Source: UBA3537 sp049889395
Lineage (GTDB): Bacteria; Bacteroidota; Bacteroidia; Flavobacteriales; Flavobacteriaceae
DNA: 29,037 bases
NCBI GenBank assembly: GCA_049889395.1
Contig: JBMHDM010000041.1
Location: 1 to 29,037, forward strand
Direction: 5' to 3'
Of the stretch, positions 8,523-16,426 are shown piece after piece. Numbering within the stretch: the first letter of the stretch is position 1; the number at the start of each line of letters is the position of its first letter. The notes under the pieces were generated by a model that saw only the letters and a program-made list of their open reading frames with translations, made no database searches and had not been told where the DNA came from. The translations under genes were made by a program, and so were the position numbers.

Positions 8523-8530
8523 CAAATGTA
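8523..8530 (-). promoter_or_regulatory. Candidate -7 element (TACATTTG) for hppA
   Basis: The minus strand reads TACATTTG, an exact TAnnTTTG match 29 nt before the hppA ATG (8493), giving a predicted leader of about 20-25 nt. No TTG at a convincing -33 distance was seen. Confidence 0.45.
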
Positions 8531-8583
8531 GTGAAATGATTAAGAATAGAAAAACCTCTTATTAATCAAAAATAGCCTTGGAT

Positions 8584-9561
8584 TTATTTGTACAATACTT
8601 TCTTTACAGCTTTAATGACATCTTCGCTATTTGGCAACCATTCCTCTAATAGAACAGGGGAATATGGGGCTGGCGTATCTGCGGTATTGATTTTGACAAC
8701 GGGTGCGTCTAAATAATCAAATGCTTTTTCCTGAACTTGATAGGTAATTTCAGTAGAAACATTTCCAAAAGGCCATGCTTCTTCTAAAATAACTAACCTA
8801 TTTGTCTTTTTAACCGACTCCAAAATGGTATTGATGTCTAATGGACGAACGGTTCTCAAATCAATCACTTCGCAAGAAATTCCTTCTTTGTCTAAAACAT
8901 CAGCGGCTTTATAAGCTTCTTTGATGATCTTTCCAAAGGATACAATTGTAACATCTGAGCCTGATCTCTTTATATCCGCTACTCCAATTGGTAAGATATA
9001 TTCTCCTTCGGGTACTTCACCCTTATCGCCATACATTTGTTCGCTTTCCATAAATATTACAGGGTCGTCGTCGCGAATCGCGGCTTTCAGTAACCCCTTC
9101 GCATCGTATGGGTTGGAAGGGACTATTACTTTCAGCCCAGGGCAGTTGGCGTACCAACTTTCAAAAGCTTGTGAATGTGTGGCTGCCAATTGACCAGCAG
9201 ACGCTGTTGGGCCTCTAAAGACAATTGGACATTTGAATTGCCCGCCAGACATTTGTCTAATTTTTGCTGCATTGTTGATAATTTGATCTATTCCAACCAA
9301 AGAAAAATTGAAGGTCATAAATTCGACAATTGGCCTGTTTCCAGTCATAGTTGATCCTACAGCAATACCTGCAAAACCAAGTTCGGCAATAGGGGTGTCA
9401 ATGACACGTTTGGAGCCAAATTCATCCAGCATGCCTTTGGATGCTTTATATGCCCCATTATACTCGGCGACTTCCTCTCCCATGAGATAAATGCTTTCAT
9501 CTCGACGCATTTCTTCACTCATGGCCTCGCAAACGGCTTCTCTAAATTGAATTGTTTTCAT
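8584..9561 (-). CDS. pdhB: Pyruvate dehydrogenase E1 component, beta subunit
   Basis: 325 residues, the normal length for a separate E1 beta subunit. With E1 alpha (not in this window) it forms the thiamine-diphosphate-dependent E1 that decarboxylates pyruvate and acetylates the E2 lipoyl group. Family segments are visible in order: LMGEEVAEYNGAYKASKG near 25-42, PIAELGFAGIAVG near 57-69, PIVEFMTFNFSLVGIDQI near 77-94, and a C-terminal transketolase domain with SFGKIIKEAYKAADVL and EVIDLRTVRPLD. The gene stands alone on the minus strand, divergent from etfB across a 190-nt region holding a promoter and a near-palindrome. A branched-chain 2-oxoacid dehydrogenase beta subunit is the main alternative; the single short beta-subunit form and the gene context favour pyruvate. 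Confidence 0.93.
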   Translation of the reverse strand: MKTIQFREAVCEAMSEEMRRDESIYLMGEEVAEYNGAYKASKGMLDEFGSKRVIDTPIAELGFAGIAVGSTMTGNRPIVEFMTFNFSLVGIDQIINNAAKIRQMSGGQFKCPIVFRGPTASAGQLAATHSQAFESWYANCPGLKVIVPSNPYDAKGLLKAAIRDDDPVIFMESEQMYGDKGEVPEGEYILPIGVADIKRSGSDVTIVSFGKIIKEAYKAADVLDKEGISCEVIDLRTVRPLDINTILESVKKTNRLVILEEAWPFGNVSTEITYQVQEKAFDYLDAPVVKINTADTPAPYSPVLLEEWLPNSEDVIKAVKKVLYK

Positions 9562-9633
9562 GTGTTGGTTCGTATCTAATCAATTTTTATGGCGTAAAAA
9601 CCCCAGTCAAAAATTGATACATTTTTTGCGTTG

Positions 9634-9667
9634 CAAAAATAATAATAATCAATCATAATAAGTGCAA
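9634..9667 (-). promoter_or_regulatory. Candidate Bacteroidota promoter for pdhB
   Basis: On the minus strand a TTG (9667-9665) is followed after 23 nt by TATTTTTG (9641-9634), an exact -7 match. The predicted start lies near 9627, leaving a leader of about 65 nt to the pdhB ATG at 9561. This is the best-formed promoter in the window, though the spacer is at the long end of the usual range. Confidence 0.5.
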
Positions 9668-9680
9668 CTATTATTTAAAA

Positions 9681-9704
9681 ATTTGCTATGCATGCATAGT
9701 AAAT
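9681..9704. repeat. 24-nt near-perfect palindrome (possible operator) between pdhB and etfB
   Basis: The 14-nt core CTATGCATGCATAG at 9686-9699 is a perfect palindrome. The flanks ATTTG and TAAAT extend the symmetry to 24 nt with a single mismatched pair, so 11 of 12 pairs match. It lies in the divergent intergenic region, on the etfB side of the pdhB promoter and 48 nt before the etfB ATG. This is the position of a dimeric regulator's operator. It has no T tail and sits upstream of both genes, so a terminator is unlikely. Confidence 0.5.
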
Positions 9705-9717
9705 AAAAAAAAATTTG

Positions 9718-9725
9718 TAATTTCG
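9718..9725 (+). promoter_or_regulatory. Possible -7 element (TAATTTCG) for etfB
   Basis: TAATTTCG matches seven of eight positions of TAnnTTTG and would give a leader of about 20 nt to the etfB ATG at 9752. The -33 region would then overlap the right flank of the palindrome at 9681-9704. A second imperfect option is AAAATTTG at 9709-9716, with a TTG 23 nt before it. Confidence 0.28.
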
Positions 9726-9751
9726 TGTCATATTTAAATCATTCCAAAACA

Positions 9752-10498
9752 ATGAAAATTTTAGTCTGTATAAGTCACGTACCTGATACCACTTCAAAAA
9801 TCAATTTCACAAACGATAGCACGGCATTTGACACCAACGGAGTTCAGTTTGTAATAAACCCAAACGATGAATTTGGATTAACAAGAGCAATGTGGTTTAA
9901 AGAGCGTCAAGGTGCCGCTGTAGATGTAGTTAGTGTTGGAGGGCCAGAAACTGAATCGACACTTAGAAAAGCATTAGCTATCGGAGCAGATACTGCTATT
10001 CGAGTTAATACACCTGCAACAGATGGTTTTGTGGTAGCCAAAGCATTAACTAAAATAGCTGAAAGTGGCAATTACGATCTTATTATTGCAGGAAGAGAAT
10101 CGATTGATTATAATGGTGGCATGGTTCCTGGAATTTTAGCTACAAATCTTAACGCTAGTTTTGTTAATAATTGCATTGATTTAAATGTAGAAGGCAACAA
10201 AGCGATAGCTGTCAGAGAAATTGATGGCGGTAAAGAAACCCTAACCACGTCACTGCCCTTGGTGATCGGAGGACAAAAAGGTTTGGTGGAAGAAAGCGAT
10301 TTAAAAATTCCGAATATGAGGGGGATAATGATGGCAAGAAAAAAACCCTTAACTGTTGTAGAATCTGATGATAATCATGACCATACAAAATCTATTTCTT
10401 TTGAAAAACCAGCTCCAAAAGGCAGTATCAAGATGGTAAATGCAGATGATCTTGATCAACTCATCAATCTTTTACACAACGAAGCAAAAGTACTTTAA
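9752..10498 (+). CDS. etfB: Electron transfer flavoprotein, beta subunit
   Basis: 248 residues from the ATG at 9752. An in-frame GTG at 9725 would add nine residues without family similarity, and the sequence MKILVCISHVPDT is the normal ETF-beta start. ETF-beta pairs with ETF-alpha, binds AMP, and carries electrons from acyl-CoA and related dehydrogenases to the quinone pool. Visible family segments are GPETESTLRKALAIGADTAI around residues 65-85, IAGRESIDYNGGMVPGILA around 112-130, and the C-terminal stretch MRGIMMARKKPL. A histidine/aspartate-rich DDNHDHTK segment lies near 207. It is followed after 14 nt by etfA, so the two are one operon and would be made in equal amounts. Confidence 0.95.
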   Translation: MKILVCISHVPDTTSKINFTNDSTAFDTNGVQFVINPNDEFGLTRAMWFKERQGAAVDVVSVGGPETESTLRKALAIGADTAIRVNTPATDGFVVAKALTKIAESGNYDLIIAGRESIDYNGGMVPGILATNLNASFVNNCIDLNVEGNKAIAVREIDGGKETLTTSLPLVIGGQKGLVEESDLKIPNMRGIMMARKKPLTVVESDDNHDHTKSISFEKPAPKGSIKMVNADDLDQLINLLHNEAKVL

Positions 10499-10512
10499 AA
10501 AAAATATAACCT

Positions 10513-11469
10513 ATGTCTGTATTAGTATACATTGAATCTGAAAATGGATTGTTTAAAAAAAGTGCATTGGAAGTGGCTTCCTATGGAAAAGCTGTTGCCA
10601 ATTCATTACAAACCTCTCTATGCGCTTTAGTTTTTAATGTAAAAGACGCCTCAATACTTGGAACTTACGGCGTTTCCAAGGTTTTGAGTGTTGAAACAAC
10701 CCAACCCTTCACTGCTGAAGCTTACTCAAAAGCCATAAAACAAGCTGTGGAACGTCAACAAGCTTCTGTCCTTATTTTGAGTAATAGTGCCAATAGTAAA
10801 TATTTAGCCCCTATGTTATCTTCAAATCTGAATGCAGGTTATGTTCCCAATGTAGTAGAAGTCCCTAAAACTACATCACCTTTTATTGTCAAACGGAGCG
10901 TCTTTAGCAATAAAGCATTTTGCTCGACAGAAATTACGACCGATATCAAAATTATTGGATTATCAAATAATGCATATGGAGTTAAAGAACAGCCTGTCGA
11001 AGTAGATGTTGAGGCTTTTACACCTGATGATATGACTTCAAAAATTAGTATAGATGGGGTGGAAAAAAACACAGATAAAATTTCCATTGCAGATGCGGAT
11101 ATCGTAGTATCTGCTGGGCGCGGCCTTAAAGGACCCGAAAACTGGGGTATGATAGAAGAACTAGCAGATGTTTTAGGAGCAGCAACAGCCTGCTCCAAAC
11201 CAGTTTCTGACCTAGGATGGAGACCTCATAGCGAACATGTAGGTCAAACGGGGAAACCTGTAGCGACCAATCTTTACATCGCCATCGGTATTTCTGGAGC
11301 AATTCAACACTTGGCCGGGGTAAATTCCTCAAAAACAAAAGTTGTCATTAATACAGACCCTGAAGCTCCCTTTTTCAAAGCAGCAGATTATGGAATTGTG
11401 GGGGATGCTTTTGAGGTCGTTCCTGAACTCATAAAAAAACTCCAGGCATTCAAAGCTCAAAATACTTGA
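10513..11469 (+). CDS. etfA: Electron transfer flavoprotein, alpha subunit
   Basis: 318 residues, the usual length. The N-terminal half is the ETF nucleotide-fold domain. The C-terminal FAD-binding domain is clear: GRGLKGPENWGMIEELADVL near 200-219, then SDLGWRPHSEHVGQTGKPV, then LYIAIGISGAIQHLAG, then INTDPEAPFFKAADYGIVGD. These segments contact the flavin in characterised ETFs. In the segment usually read GASR-x-x-VDxGW this protein has ACSKPVSDLGW, a lysine for arginine change near the FAD site. That is within the variation seen in Bacteroidota but worth noting. It lies 14 nt after etfB and 68 nt before the bifunctional nuclease gene. Confidence 0.95.
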   Translation: MSVLVYIESENGLFKKSALEVASYGKAVANSLQTSLCALVFNVKDASILGTYGVSKVLSVETTQPFTAEAYSKAIKQAVERQQASVLILSNSANSKYLAPMLSSNLNAGYVPNVVEVPKTTSPFIVKRSVFSNKAFCSTEITTDIKIIGLSNNAYGVKEQPVEVDVEAFTPDDMTSKISIDGVEKNTDKISIADADIVVSAGRGLKGPENWGMIEELADVLGAATACSKPVSDLGWRPHSEHVGQTGKPVATNLYIAIGISGAIQHLAGVNSSKTKVVINTDPEAPFFKAADYGIVGDAFEVVPELIKKLQAFKAQNT

Positions 11470-11537
11470 TTTTTCAAAACTTGCGTTCATAAGTTTGGTA
11501 GTTTAGGAATTTAAACTGTAATTTGTTAAGACAAATA

Positions 11538-12152
11538 ATGAGCTTAATTAGACTAAACATAAAAGGGATTTCCTACAGCCAAACACAAAGCGGCGCCTAT
11601 GCCCTCATTCTAAGTGAAGAAAACGGAGATAGAAAACTCCCCATTGTCATAGGTGCTTTTGAGGCTCAATCCATAGCAATTGCGCTAGAAAAAGACATTC
11701 GTCCTCCTAGACCATTAACCCACGACTTGTTTAAAAATTTTTCAGATCGTTTTGATATCATTGTAAAACAAGTTATAATTCACAAACTTGTGGACGGTGT
11801 ATTTTATGCCTCACTGATTTGTGAGCGCAAAGGAGTCGAAGAAATCATTGATGCCAGAACAAGTGATGCTATAGCCCTCGCCCTAAGGTTTTCATCTCCA
11901 ATTTTTACTTACAAAAATATACTAGAAAAAGCAGGTATTATTTTAAAAATAGATCCCAAGGAAGATGAAAAATTGGACGACAGCTTGATTTATGAAGAGG
12001 TTAACTTAGACTCTGAATCTGTGGATAACGGCGATAATATTGACTATAAACACTATGATTTATCCGAATTAAAAGAACAACTAAAGGCTGCCGTAAAAGA
12101 CGAAGATTACGAGACGGCCGCTAAAATTAGAGATGAAATTTCTAAGCGCTAA
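11538..12152 (+). CDS. Bifunctional nuclease family protein with C-terminal UVR motif
   Basis: 204 residues from ATG 11538; an upstream in-frame TTG at 11523 is less likely because MSLIRLNIKGISYSQ is a normal family start. Residues about 1-135 are a BFN (DUF151) domain. Markers are ILSEENGDRKLPIVIGAFEAQSIAIALE with the family's glycine, glutamate and alanine pattern, PRPLTHDLFKN, and the DARTSDAIALALR segment. Residues about 170-203 are a UvrB/UvrC-type helical hairpin (LKEQLKAAVKDEDYETAAKIRDEI). Family members were described as nucleases acting on RNA and DNA, and the UVR motif usually mediates protein contact. The gene follows etfA by 68 nt and precedes the nucleoside transporter by 11 nt. 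A nuclease beside a nucleoside transporter hints at nucleotide recycling, but this is inference. Confidence 0.88.
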   Translation: MSLIRLNIKGISYSQTQSGAYALILSEENGDRKLPIVIGAFEAQSIAIALEKDIRPPRPLTHDLFKNFSDRFDIIVKQVIIHKLVDGVFYASLICERKGVEEIIDARTSDAIALALRFSSPIFTYKNILEKAGIILKIDPKEDEKLDDSLIYEEVNLDSESVDNGDNIDYKHYDLSELKEQLKAAVKDEDYETAAKIRDEISKR

Positions 12153-12163
12153 AAAATTAACCA

Positions 12164-13555
12164 ATGAAATCATTTTTAGTACTATCTAGTTTACTTATTA
12201 CACCATTAGCATACGCACAAGACGCTGCAACCGAGATTATTAAAAGTCAAGGGTTTAGTGTGGAAAGCTTAATTCGAGGTGCCATCGGGATGGTGATCCT
12301 TTTGGGAATTGCATTTTTTTTAAGTACCAACCGAAAAGCTATTAACTGGCGTACCGTTGGATTTGGATTAATCGCTCAACTGATTTTGGCCATAGGGGTT
12401 TTAAAAATTGAATTTGTTCAAGGAATTTTCAGAACAATTGGAAACCTTTTTCTAGCCGTATTGGACTTTACCATGAAAGGTACAGAATTTCTATTCGCAG
12501 CGTTTTCCACAGGAAAAATTGATAACTCTTTGGACACTTTTGCCATATCTATTTTACCAACAATTATATTCTTTTCAGCACTAACATCCTTACTGTTTTA
12601 CTTAGGTGTTATTCAAAAAGTAGTGAAAGTATTTGCATGGCTATTGACTAAATTACTACACGTTTCTGGAGCAGAGAGTCTAAGTGTAGCTGGAAATATA
12701 TTCCTAGGACAAACAGAAGCGCCACTAATGATTAAGGCCTATTTAGAAAAAATGAATCGATCTGAAATCTTACTGGTTATGATTGGTGGAATGGCTACTG
12801 TCGCTGGGGGAGTGTTAGCGGCATATATTGGATTTTTAGGAGGAGAAGATGATATTTTGAGGCAGTATTACGCCAAACATCTTCTAACGGCTTCAGTAAT
12901 GGCAGCACCGGGAGCCATTGTCATTTCGAAAATTTTATATCCACAAACCGAAACCATTAACAATGACGTATCAGTAACCCAAGACAAAGTAGGCTCCAAT
13001 ATTTTAGACGCAATTGCCAATGGCACTACTGAGGGACTAAAGTTAGCATTTAATATTGGAGCAATGTTATTGGTTTTTTTAGCTTTTATTGCCATGTTAA
13101 ATGGTATTCTAGGTTGGGTAGGCGAATTTGGGAATCTAAATGATTGGGTAAAATCTAACACTACATATGAAGCCTTATCCTTAGAATTTTTGTTGGGCTA
13201 CGCATTTGCACCCCTGATGTGGCTAATCGGAATCGCAAAAGAAGATGTTACGCTTATGGGGCAATTATTGGGTATCAAACTCGTAGCCAGTGAATTTATT
13301 GGGTACATACAGCTTGCAGAATTAAAAAACCCATTAGAATTGGTTCATCTGAAGTATGAGAAATCAATTATCATGGCCACTTATATGCTTTGTGGATTTG
13401 CTAACTTTGCTTCCATAGGTATCCAAGTAGGGGGTATTGGATCGCTCGCTCCTGGTCAACGCAAAACCCTGTCACAACTCGGTATGAAAGCGCTCGTTGG
13501 AGGTACAATTGCCTCACTACTATCGGCTACTATAGCCGGTTTAATTATTGGATAA
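12164..13555 (+). CDS. Concentrative nucleoside transporter (CNT/NupC family)
   Basis: 463 residues, polytopic inner-membrane protein importing nucleosides with a cation gradient. Family features include GNIFLGQTEAPLMIKAYLEKM near residue 180-198 (the CNT substrate-binding GQTEAP segment), ATVAGGVLAAYIG near 212-224, and the C-terminal core containing GYAFAPLMWLIGI and LCGFANFASIGIQVGG. The extreme N-terminus (SFLVLSSLLITPLAYAQDA) looks like a cleavable Sec signal peptide, unusual for a bacterial CNT. The gene starts 11 nt after the bifunctional nuclease stop and is 95 nt ahead of thyA. Together with ThyA, DHFR and the kinase at 5384 it suggests import and use of nucleosides. Base specificity cannot be read from sequence. 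Confidence 0.92.
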   Translation: MKSFLVLSSLLITPLAYAQDAATEIIKSQGFSVESLIRGAIGMVILLGIAFFLSTNRKAINWRTVGFGLIAQLILAIGVLKIEFVQGIFRTIGNLFLAVLDFTMKGTEFLFAAFSTGKIDNSLDTFAISILPTIIFFSALTSLLFYLGVIQKVVKVFAWLLTKLLHVSGAESLSVAGNIFLGQTEAPLMIKAYLEKMNRSEILLVMIGGMATVAGGVLAAYIGFLGGEDDILRQYYAKHLLTASVMAAPGAIVISKILYPQTETINNDVSVTQDKVGSNILDAIANGTTEGLKLAFNIGAMLLVFLAFIAMLNGILGWVGEFGNLNDWVKSNTTYEALSLEFLLGYAFAPLMWLIGIAKEDVTLMGQLLGIKLVASEFIGYIQLAELKNPLELVHLKYEKSIIMATYMLCGFANFASIGIQVGGIGSLAPGQRKTLSQLGMKALVGGTIASLLSATIAGLIIG

Positions 13556-13650
13556 GTTTTCGTTAATAACTTTTAAAATAATCTGAAGCTATCTTTTCAA
13601 TTTCATTAGGGCTTTTTTTACATTTATAATAAGATAATCATGCAAATAAT

Positions 13651-14475
13651 ATGAAACAATATTTGGATTTAGTGAATTATGTTTTGGAACATGGAAATGC
13701 GAAAGGAGATCGCACAGGAACAGGTACAAAAAGCGTATTTGGTTATCAAATGCGATTTGATTTGAGCAAAGGATTTCCAATGGTTACTACAAAAAAACTA
13801 CATCTGAAGTCCATCATTTATGAATTACTTTGGTTTTTAAAAGGCGACACCAATATTCAATATTTGGCCGACAATGGCGTTCGAATCTGGAATGAATGGG
13901 CCGACGAAAATGGCAATTTAGGGCCCGTATATGGACATCAATGGCGTAATTGGAATAGTGATGATATAGACCAAATTGAATCTGTAATTGAGACCTTAAA
14001 AAATAACCCAAACAGTAGAAGAATGTTGGTGTCAGCATGGAATCCTTCCGTCTTGCCCAATACCTCAAAATCCTTCTCAGAAAACGTAGCCGAGGGCAAA
14101 GCTGCACTTCCACCCTGTCACGCTTTTTTTCAATTTTACGTTCATGACGGCAAATTATCTTGTCAACTTTATCAAAGAAGTGCCGATATATTTCTAGGGG
14201 TTCCGTTCAATATTGCATCTTATGCGCTATTTACCATGATGATGGCTCAAGTTTGTGGCTATGAAGTCGGAGAATTCATTCACACTTTTGGAGATGCACA
14301 CATATACAATAATCACATTGAACAATTGAAATTACAACGGTCTCGAGAACCGCGACCATTGCCTAAAATGATTTTAAACCCCAAGGTGAAAAACATCTTT
14401 GACTTCACCTTTGACGACTTTACACTGGTTGATTATGATCCACATCCACACATCAAAGGAAAAGTTGCCATTTAA
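13651..14475 (+). CDS. thyA: Thymidylate synthase
   Basis: 274 residues from ATG 13651. Converts dUMP to dTMP using methylene-tetrahydrofolate and releases dihydrofolate. Conserved landmarks: GDRTGTGTKSVFG at 19-31 (phosphate-binding arginine), WNEWADENGNLGPVYGHQWR near 80-99, RRMLVSAWNPS near 123-133, the catalytic Cys156 in LPPCHAFFQFYV, QRSADIFLGVPFNIASYA, and HTFGDAHIYNNH. A short insertion of about ten residues (NTSKSFSENVAEGK) precedes the catalytic loop, which accounts for the length above the E. coli enzyme. The start follows a -7-like TACATTTA (13619-13626, seven of eight matches). The dihydrofolate reductase gene lies 42 nt downstream, the logical partner for recycling the product. 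Confidence 0.97.
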   Translation: MKQYLDLVNYVLEHGNAKGDRTGTGTKSVFGYQMRFDLSKGFPMVTTKKLHLKSIIYELLWFLKGDTNIQYLADNGVRIWNEWADENGNLGPVYGHQWRNWNSDDIDQIESVIETLKNNPNSRRMLVSAWNPSVLPNTSKSFSENVAEGKAALPPCHAFFQFYVHDGKLSCQLYQRSADIFLGVPFNIASYALFTMMMAQVCGYEVGEFIHTFGDAHIYNNHIEQLKLQRSREPRPLPKMILNPKVKNIFDFTFDDFTLVDYDPHPHIKGKVAI

Positions 14476-14491
14476 TTTCAATTGAAAACAC

Positions 14492-14499
14492 TATTTTTG
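14492..14499 (+). promoter_or_regulatory. Candidate promoter (-7 TATTTTTG) for folA
   Basis: TATTTTTG matches TAnnTTTG exactly and ends 18 nt before the TTG start of folA. A TTG at 14465-14467, inside the end of thyA, is 24 nt upstream as a possible -33. A 12-nt perfect palindrome TTTCAATTGAAA (14476-14487) fills the spacer. This would let folA, fabD and lspA be expressed apart from thyA. Confidence 0.42.
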
Positions 14500-14517
14500 C
14501 GCACTAAATAAGAGGGT

Positions 14518-15036
14518 TTGAAAGCAGCAACGAAGAAGAATTTGACCATTATTGTAGCCGTGTCGGCCAATCAAGTCATTGGAAAAGATAATGATCTTGT
14601 TTGGAATCTGCCTAAGGATATGAAGAGATTTAAAACATTGACCTCTGGCCACCATATTATTATGGGGCGAAAAACATTTGAAAGTTTTCCCAAACCCCTC
14701 CCAAATCGGACTCATATTGTTATAACAAGACAAAAAAATTATTCAGTACCACAAGGCGTAATAGTTGTAAATTCGTTGGAGAAAGCTATCGAAATTGCAA
14801 AAGATGATAAACAACCTTTCATTATTGGCGGAGGAGAAATTTACAAGCAAGCATTATCTTATGCCAATTGGATTGAACTCACAAGAGTTCATGGAAATTT
14901 TGATGGTGACACATATTTCCCAAACATCAATTTAAATGAATGGCAAGAAGTTAAGCGCGAATCTATTTTTAAAGACGAAAATCATGACTATGACTTTTGC
15001 TACATTACTTACAAAAAAAAATATAATACTAATTAA
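14518..15036 (+). CDS. folA: Dihydrofolate reductase
   Basis: 172 residues if the TTG at 14518 is used. There is no ATG between the in-frame stop at 14509 and the conserved core, so a TTG start is required, either 14518 or 14542; the latter gives the shorter MTIIVAV beginning closer to most family members. NADPH-dependent reduction of dihydrofolate to tetrahydrofolate in the cytosol. Conserved elements: IIVAVSANQVIGKDNDLVWN with the Trp-Asn-Leu-Pro active-site loop and KDMKRFK, then HHIIMGRKTFESFPKPLPNR (cofactor site), IVITRQ, and FIIGGGEIYKQAL. The C-terminus keeps the HDYDFCYITY strand. It lies between thyA and fabD, 9 nt before the latter, and its own -7 element is visible upstream. Confidence 0.95.
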   Translation: MKAATKKNLTIIVAVSANQVIGKDNDLVWNLPKDMKRFKTLTSGHHIIMGRKTFESFPKPLPNRTHIVITRQKNYSVPQGVIVVNSLEKAIEIAKDDKQPFIIGGGEIYKQALSYANWIELTRVHGNFDGDTYFPNINLNEWQEVKRESIFKDENHDYDFCYITYKKKYNTN

Positions 15037-15045
15037 TTTTAAGTT

Positions 15046-15933
15046 ATGAATGCCTATGTTTTTCCCGGTCAAGGCGCTCAATTTACTGGAATGGGCAAAG
15101 ACCTTTATGACAATTCAAAATCAGCAAAAGCTTTATTTGAACAAGCGAATACTATATTAGGTTTCGAGATAACCAAAATCATGTTTGAGGGGGAGGCGAA
15201 CGAGTTAAAACAAACTAAAGTCACTCAACCAGCTATATTCTTACATTCCGTTATTTTAGCCAAAAGTTTAGGAGCCACATTCAACCCAGATATGGTTGCT
15301 GGCCATTCTTTAGGTGAATTTTCTGCCTTAGTTGCCAATGGCACTCTAGATTTTGAAAGTGGTTTAAAACTCGTTTCACAGCGAGCACAAGCCATGCAAA
15401 AAGCCTGTGAGATGTATGAAGGAACCATGGCTGCAGTGTTGGGTCTGGAAAACGAAATCGTAGAGGAAGTTTGTGATAACATTGATGGCGTGGTAGTTGC
15501 TGCCAATTACAATTGTCCAGGACAATTGGTGATTTCGGGTGCTGTTGGCGCCATCCATCAAGCTTGTGAAATTTTAAAGGATAAAGGCGCAAGAAGAGCT
15601 TTAGTTCTCCCTGTTGGGGGTGCCTTTCATTCCCCACTAATGGAACCCGCTAGAGAACAATTAGCCAGCGCCATAGAGCAAACTAATTTTAATCATCCAA
15701 CTTGCCCTATATATCAAAATGTATCTGCAAGTAGCGTAATTGATACTGGGACTATTAAATCTAACCTTATTGCGCAACTTACAGCTCCAGTAAAGTGGAC
15801 GCAATCTGTTGAGGCCATGATTCTGAATGGTGCCAGCCAATTTATCGAAGTTGGACCAGGAAACGTTTTGCAGGGATTGGTTCGGAAAATCAATCGTGAA
15901 GCTAATACAATTGCAGCTAAATTTGAAATTTAA
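15046..15933 (+). CDS. fabD: Malonyl-CoA:acyl carrier protein transacylase
   Basis: 295 residues, a typical FabD. Transfers malonyl from CoA to acyl carrier protein, the entry step of type II fatty acid synthesis. The start MNAYVFPGQGAQFTGMGKDL carries the family's FPGQG motif. The nucleophile is Ser88 in GHSLGEFSAL and the catalytic histidine is His195 in GGAFHSPLM. The C-terminal VGPGNVLQGLVRKI completes the fold. It begins 9 nt after folA and ends one base before the lspA ATG, so folA-fabD-lspA form a transcription unit, linking unrelated housekeeping functions. Confidence 0.96.
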   Translation: MNAYVFPGQGAQFTGMGKDLYDNSKSAKALFEQANTILGFEITKIMFEGEANELKQTKVTQPAIFLHSVILAKSLGATFNPDMVAGHSLGEFSALVANGTLDFESGLKLVSQRAQAMQKACEMYEGTMAAVLGLENEIVEEVCDNIDGVVVAANYNCPGQLVISGAVGAIHQACEILKDKGARRALVLPVGGAFHSPLMEPAREQLASAIEQTNFNHPTCPIYQNVSASSVIDTGTIKSNLIAQLTAPVKWTQSVEAMILNGASQFIEVGPGNVLQGLVRKINREANTIAAKFEI

Positions 15934-15934
15934 T

Positions 15935-16426
15935 ATGAAACTTAAAAATACGGCCATTATCCTTTTGATTGTCCTAAATATTGGACTAGATCAATATTCA
16001 AAGCATATCGTTCGAGAACAAGTTGTGCCGGGCTCAAGAACTGAAATTTTGGGAGAACTGGTTCAGCTTATGAATGTAGAGAATTCTGGCGCTTTTTTAG
16101 GGATTGGTAGTGATTCAAACCCTACTGTAAAACTGATTTTTCTGTTGATTTTACCAACTTTGGTGTTAGGGTTTGTTCTCTACTATCTATTCACAAATAA
16201 ATCTCTAGACCAATTGTCAATTATTGGATTCTGTTGTATAGTTGGTGGTGGGATGGCCAATCTGTACGACAGGTTTATGTATGGATCCGTAACAGATTTT
16301 ATCTTTATGGATTTTGGTTTTGCAAAAACTGGTATTTTCAATGCTGCCGATATGTCCGTAACAACTGGAATGATTTTACTTCTAATAGCTTCTTTTAAAC
16401 ATCGAAAAGGCCCTGAGGAGGATTAA
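15935..16426 (+). CDS. lspA: Lipoprotein signal peptidase (signal peptidase II)
   Basis: 163 residues from ATG 15935, one base after the fabD stop. An open frame extends further upstream inside fabD, but MKLKNTAIILLIVLNIGLDQ is the normal start. This aspartic protease of the inner membrane cuts prolipoproteins before the lipidated cysteine, and so matures the SusD-like and other lipoproteins encoded at the right end of this window. Four membrane segments are visible. Conserved boxes are LDQYSKHIV near 18-26, NVENSGAFLG at 47-56, GGMANLYDRFMYGSVTDF with catalytic Asp112, and FNAADMSV with catalytic Asp139. Its stop (16424-16426) overlaps the stop of the convergent amidohydrolase gene. Confidence 0.95.
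   Translation: MKLKNTAIILLIVLNIGLDQYSKHIVREQVVPGSRTEILGELVQLMNVENSGAFLGIGSDSNPTVKLIFLLILPTLVLGFVLYYLFTNKSLDQLSIIGFCCIVGGGMANLYDRFMYGSVTDFIFMDFGFAKTGIFNAADMSVTTGMILLLIASFKHRKGPEED

Noticed and set aside
14476..14487. 12-nt palindrome TTTCAATTGAAA between thyA and folA as an operator
   Set aside because: Short and AT-rich; palindromes of this length are expected by chance in a window of this size. Mentioned only with the folA promoter.
15827..15934. N-terminal extension of lspA into fabD
   Set aside because: The extra residues lie within fabD in another frame and lack signal or family similarity; the ATG at 15935 gives a normal LspA start.
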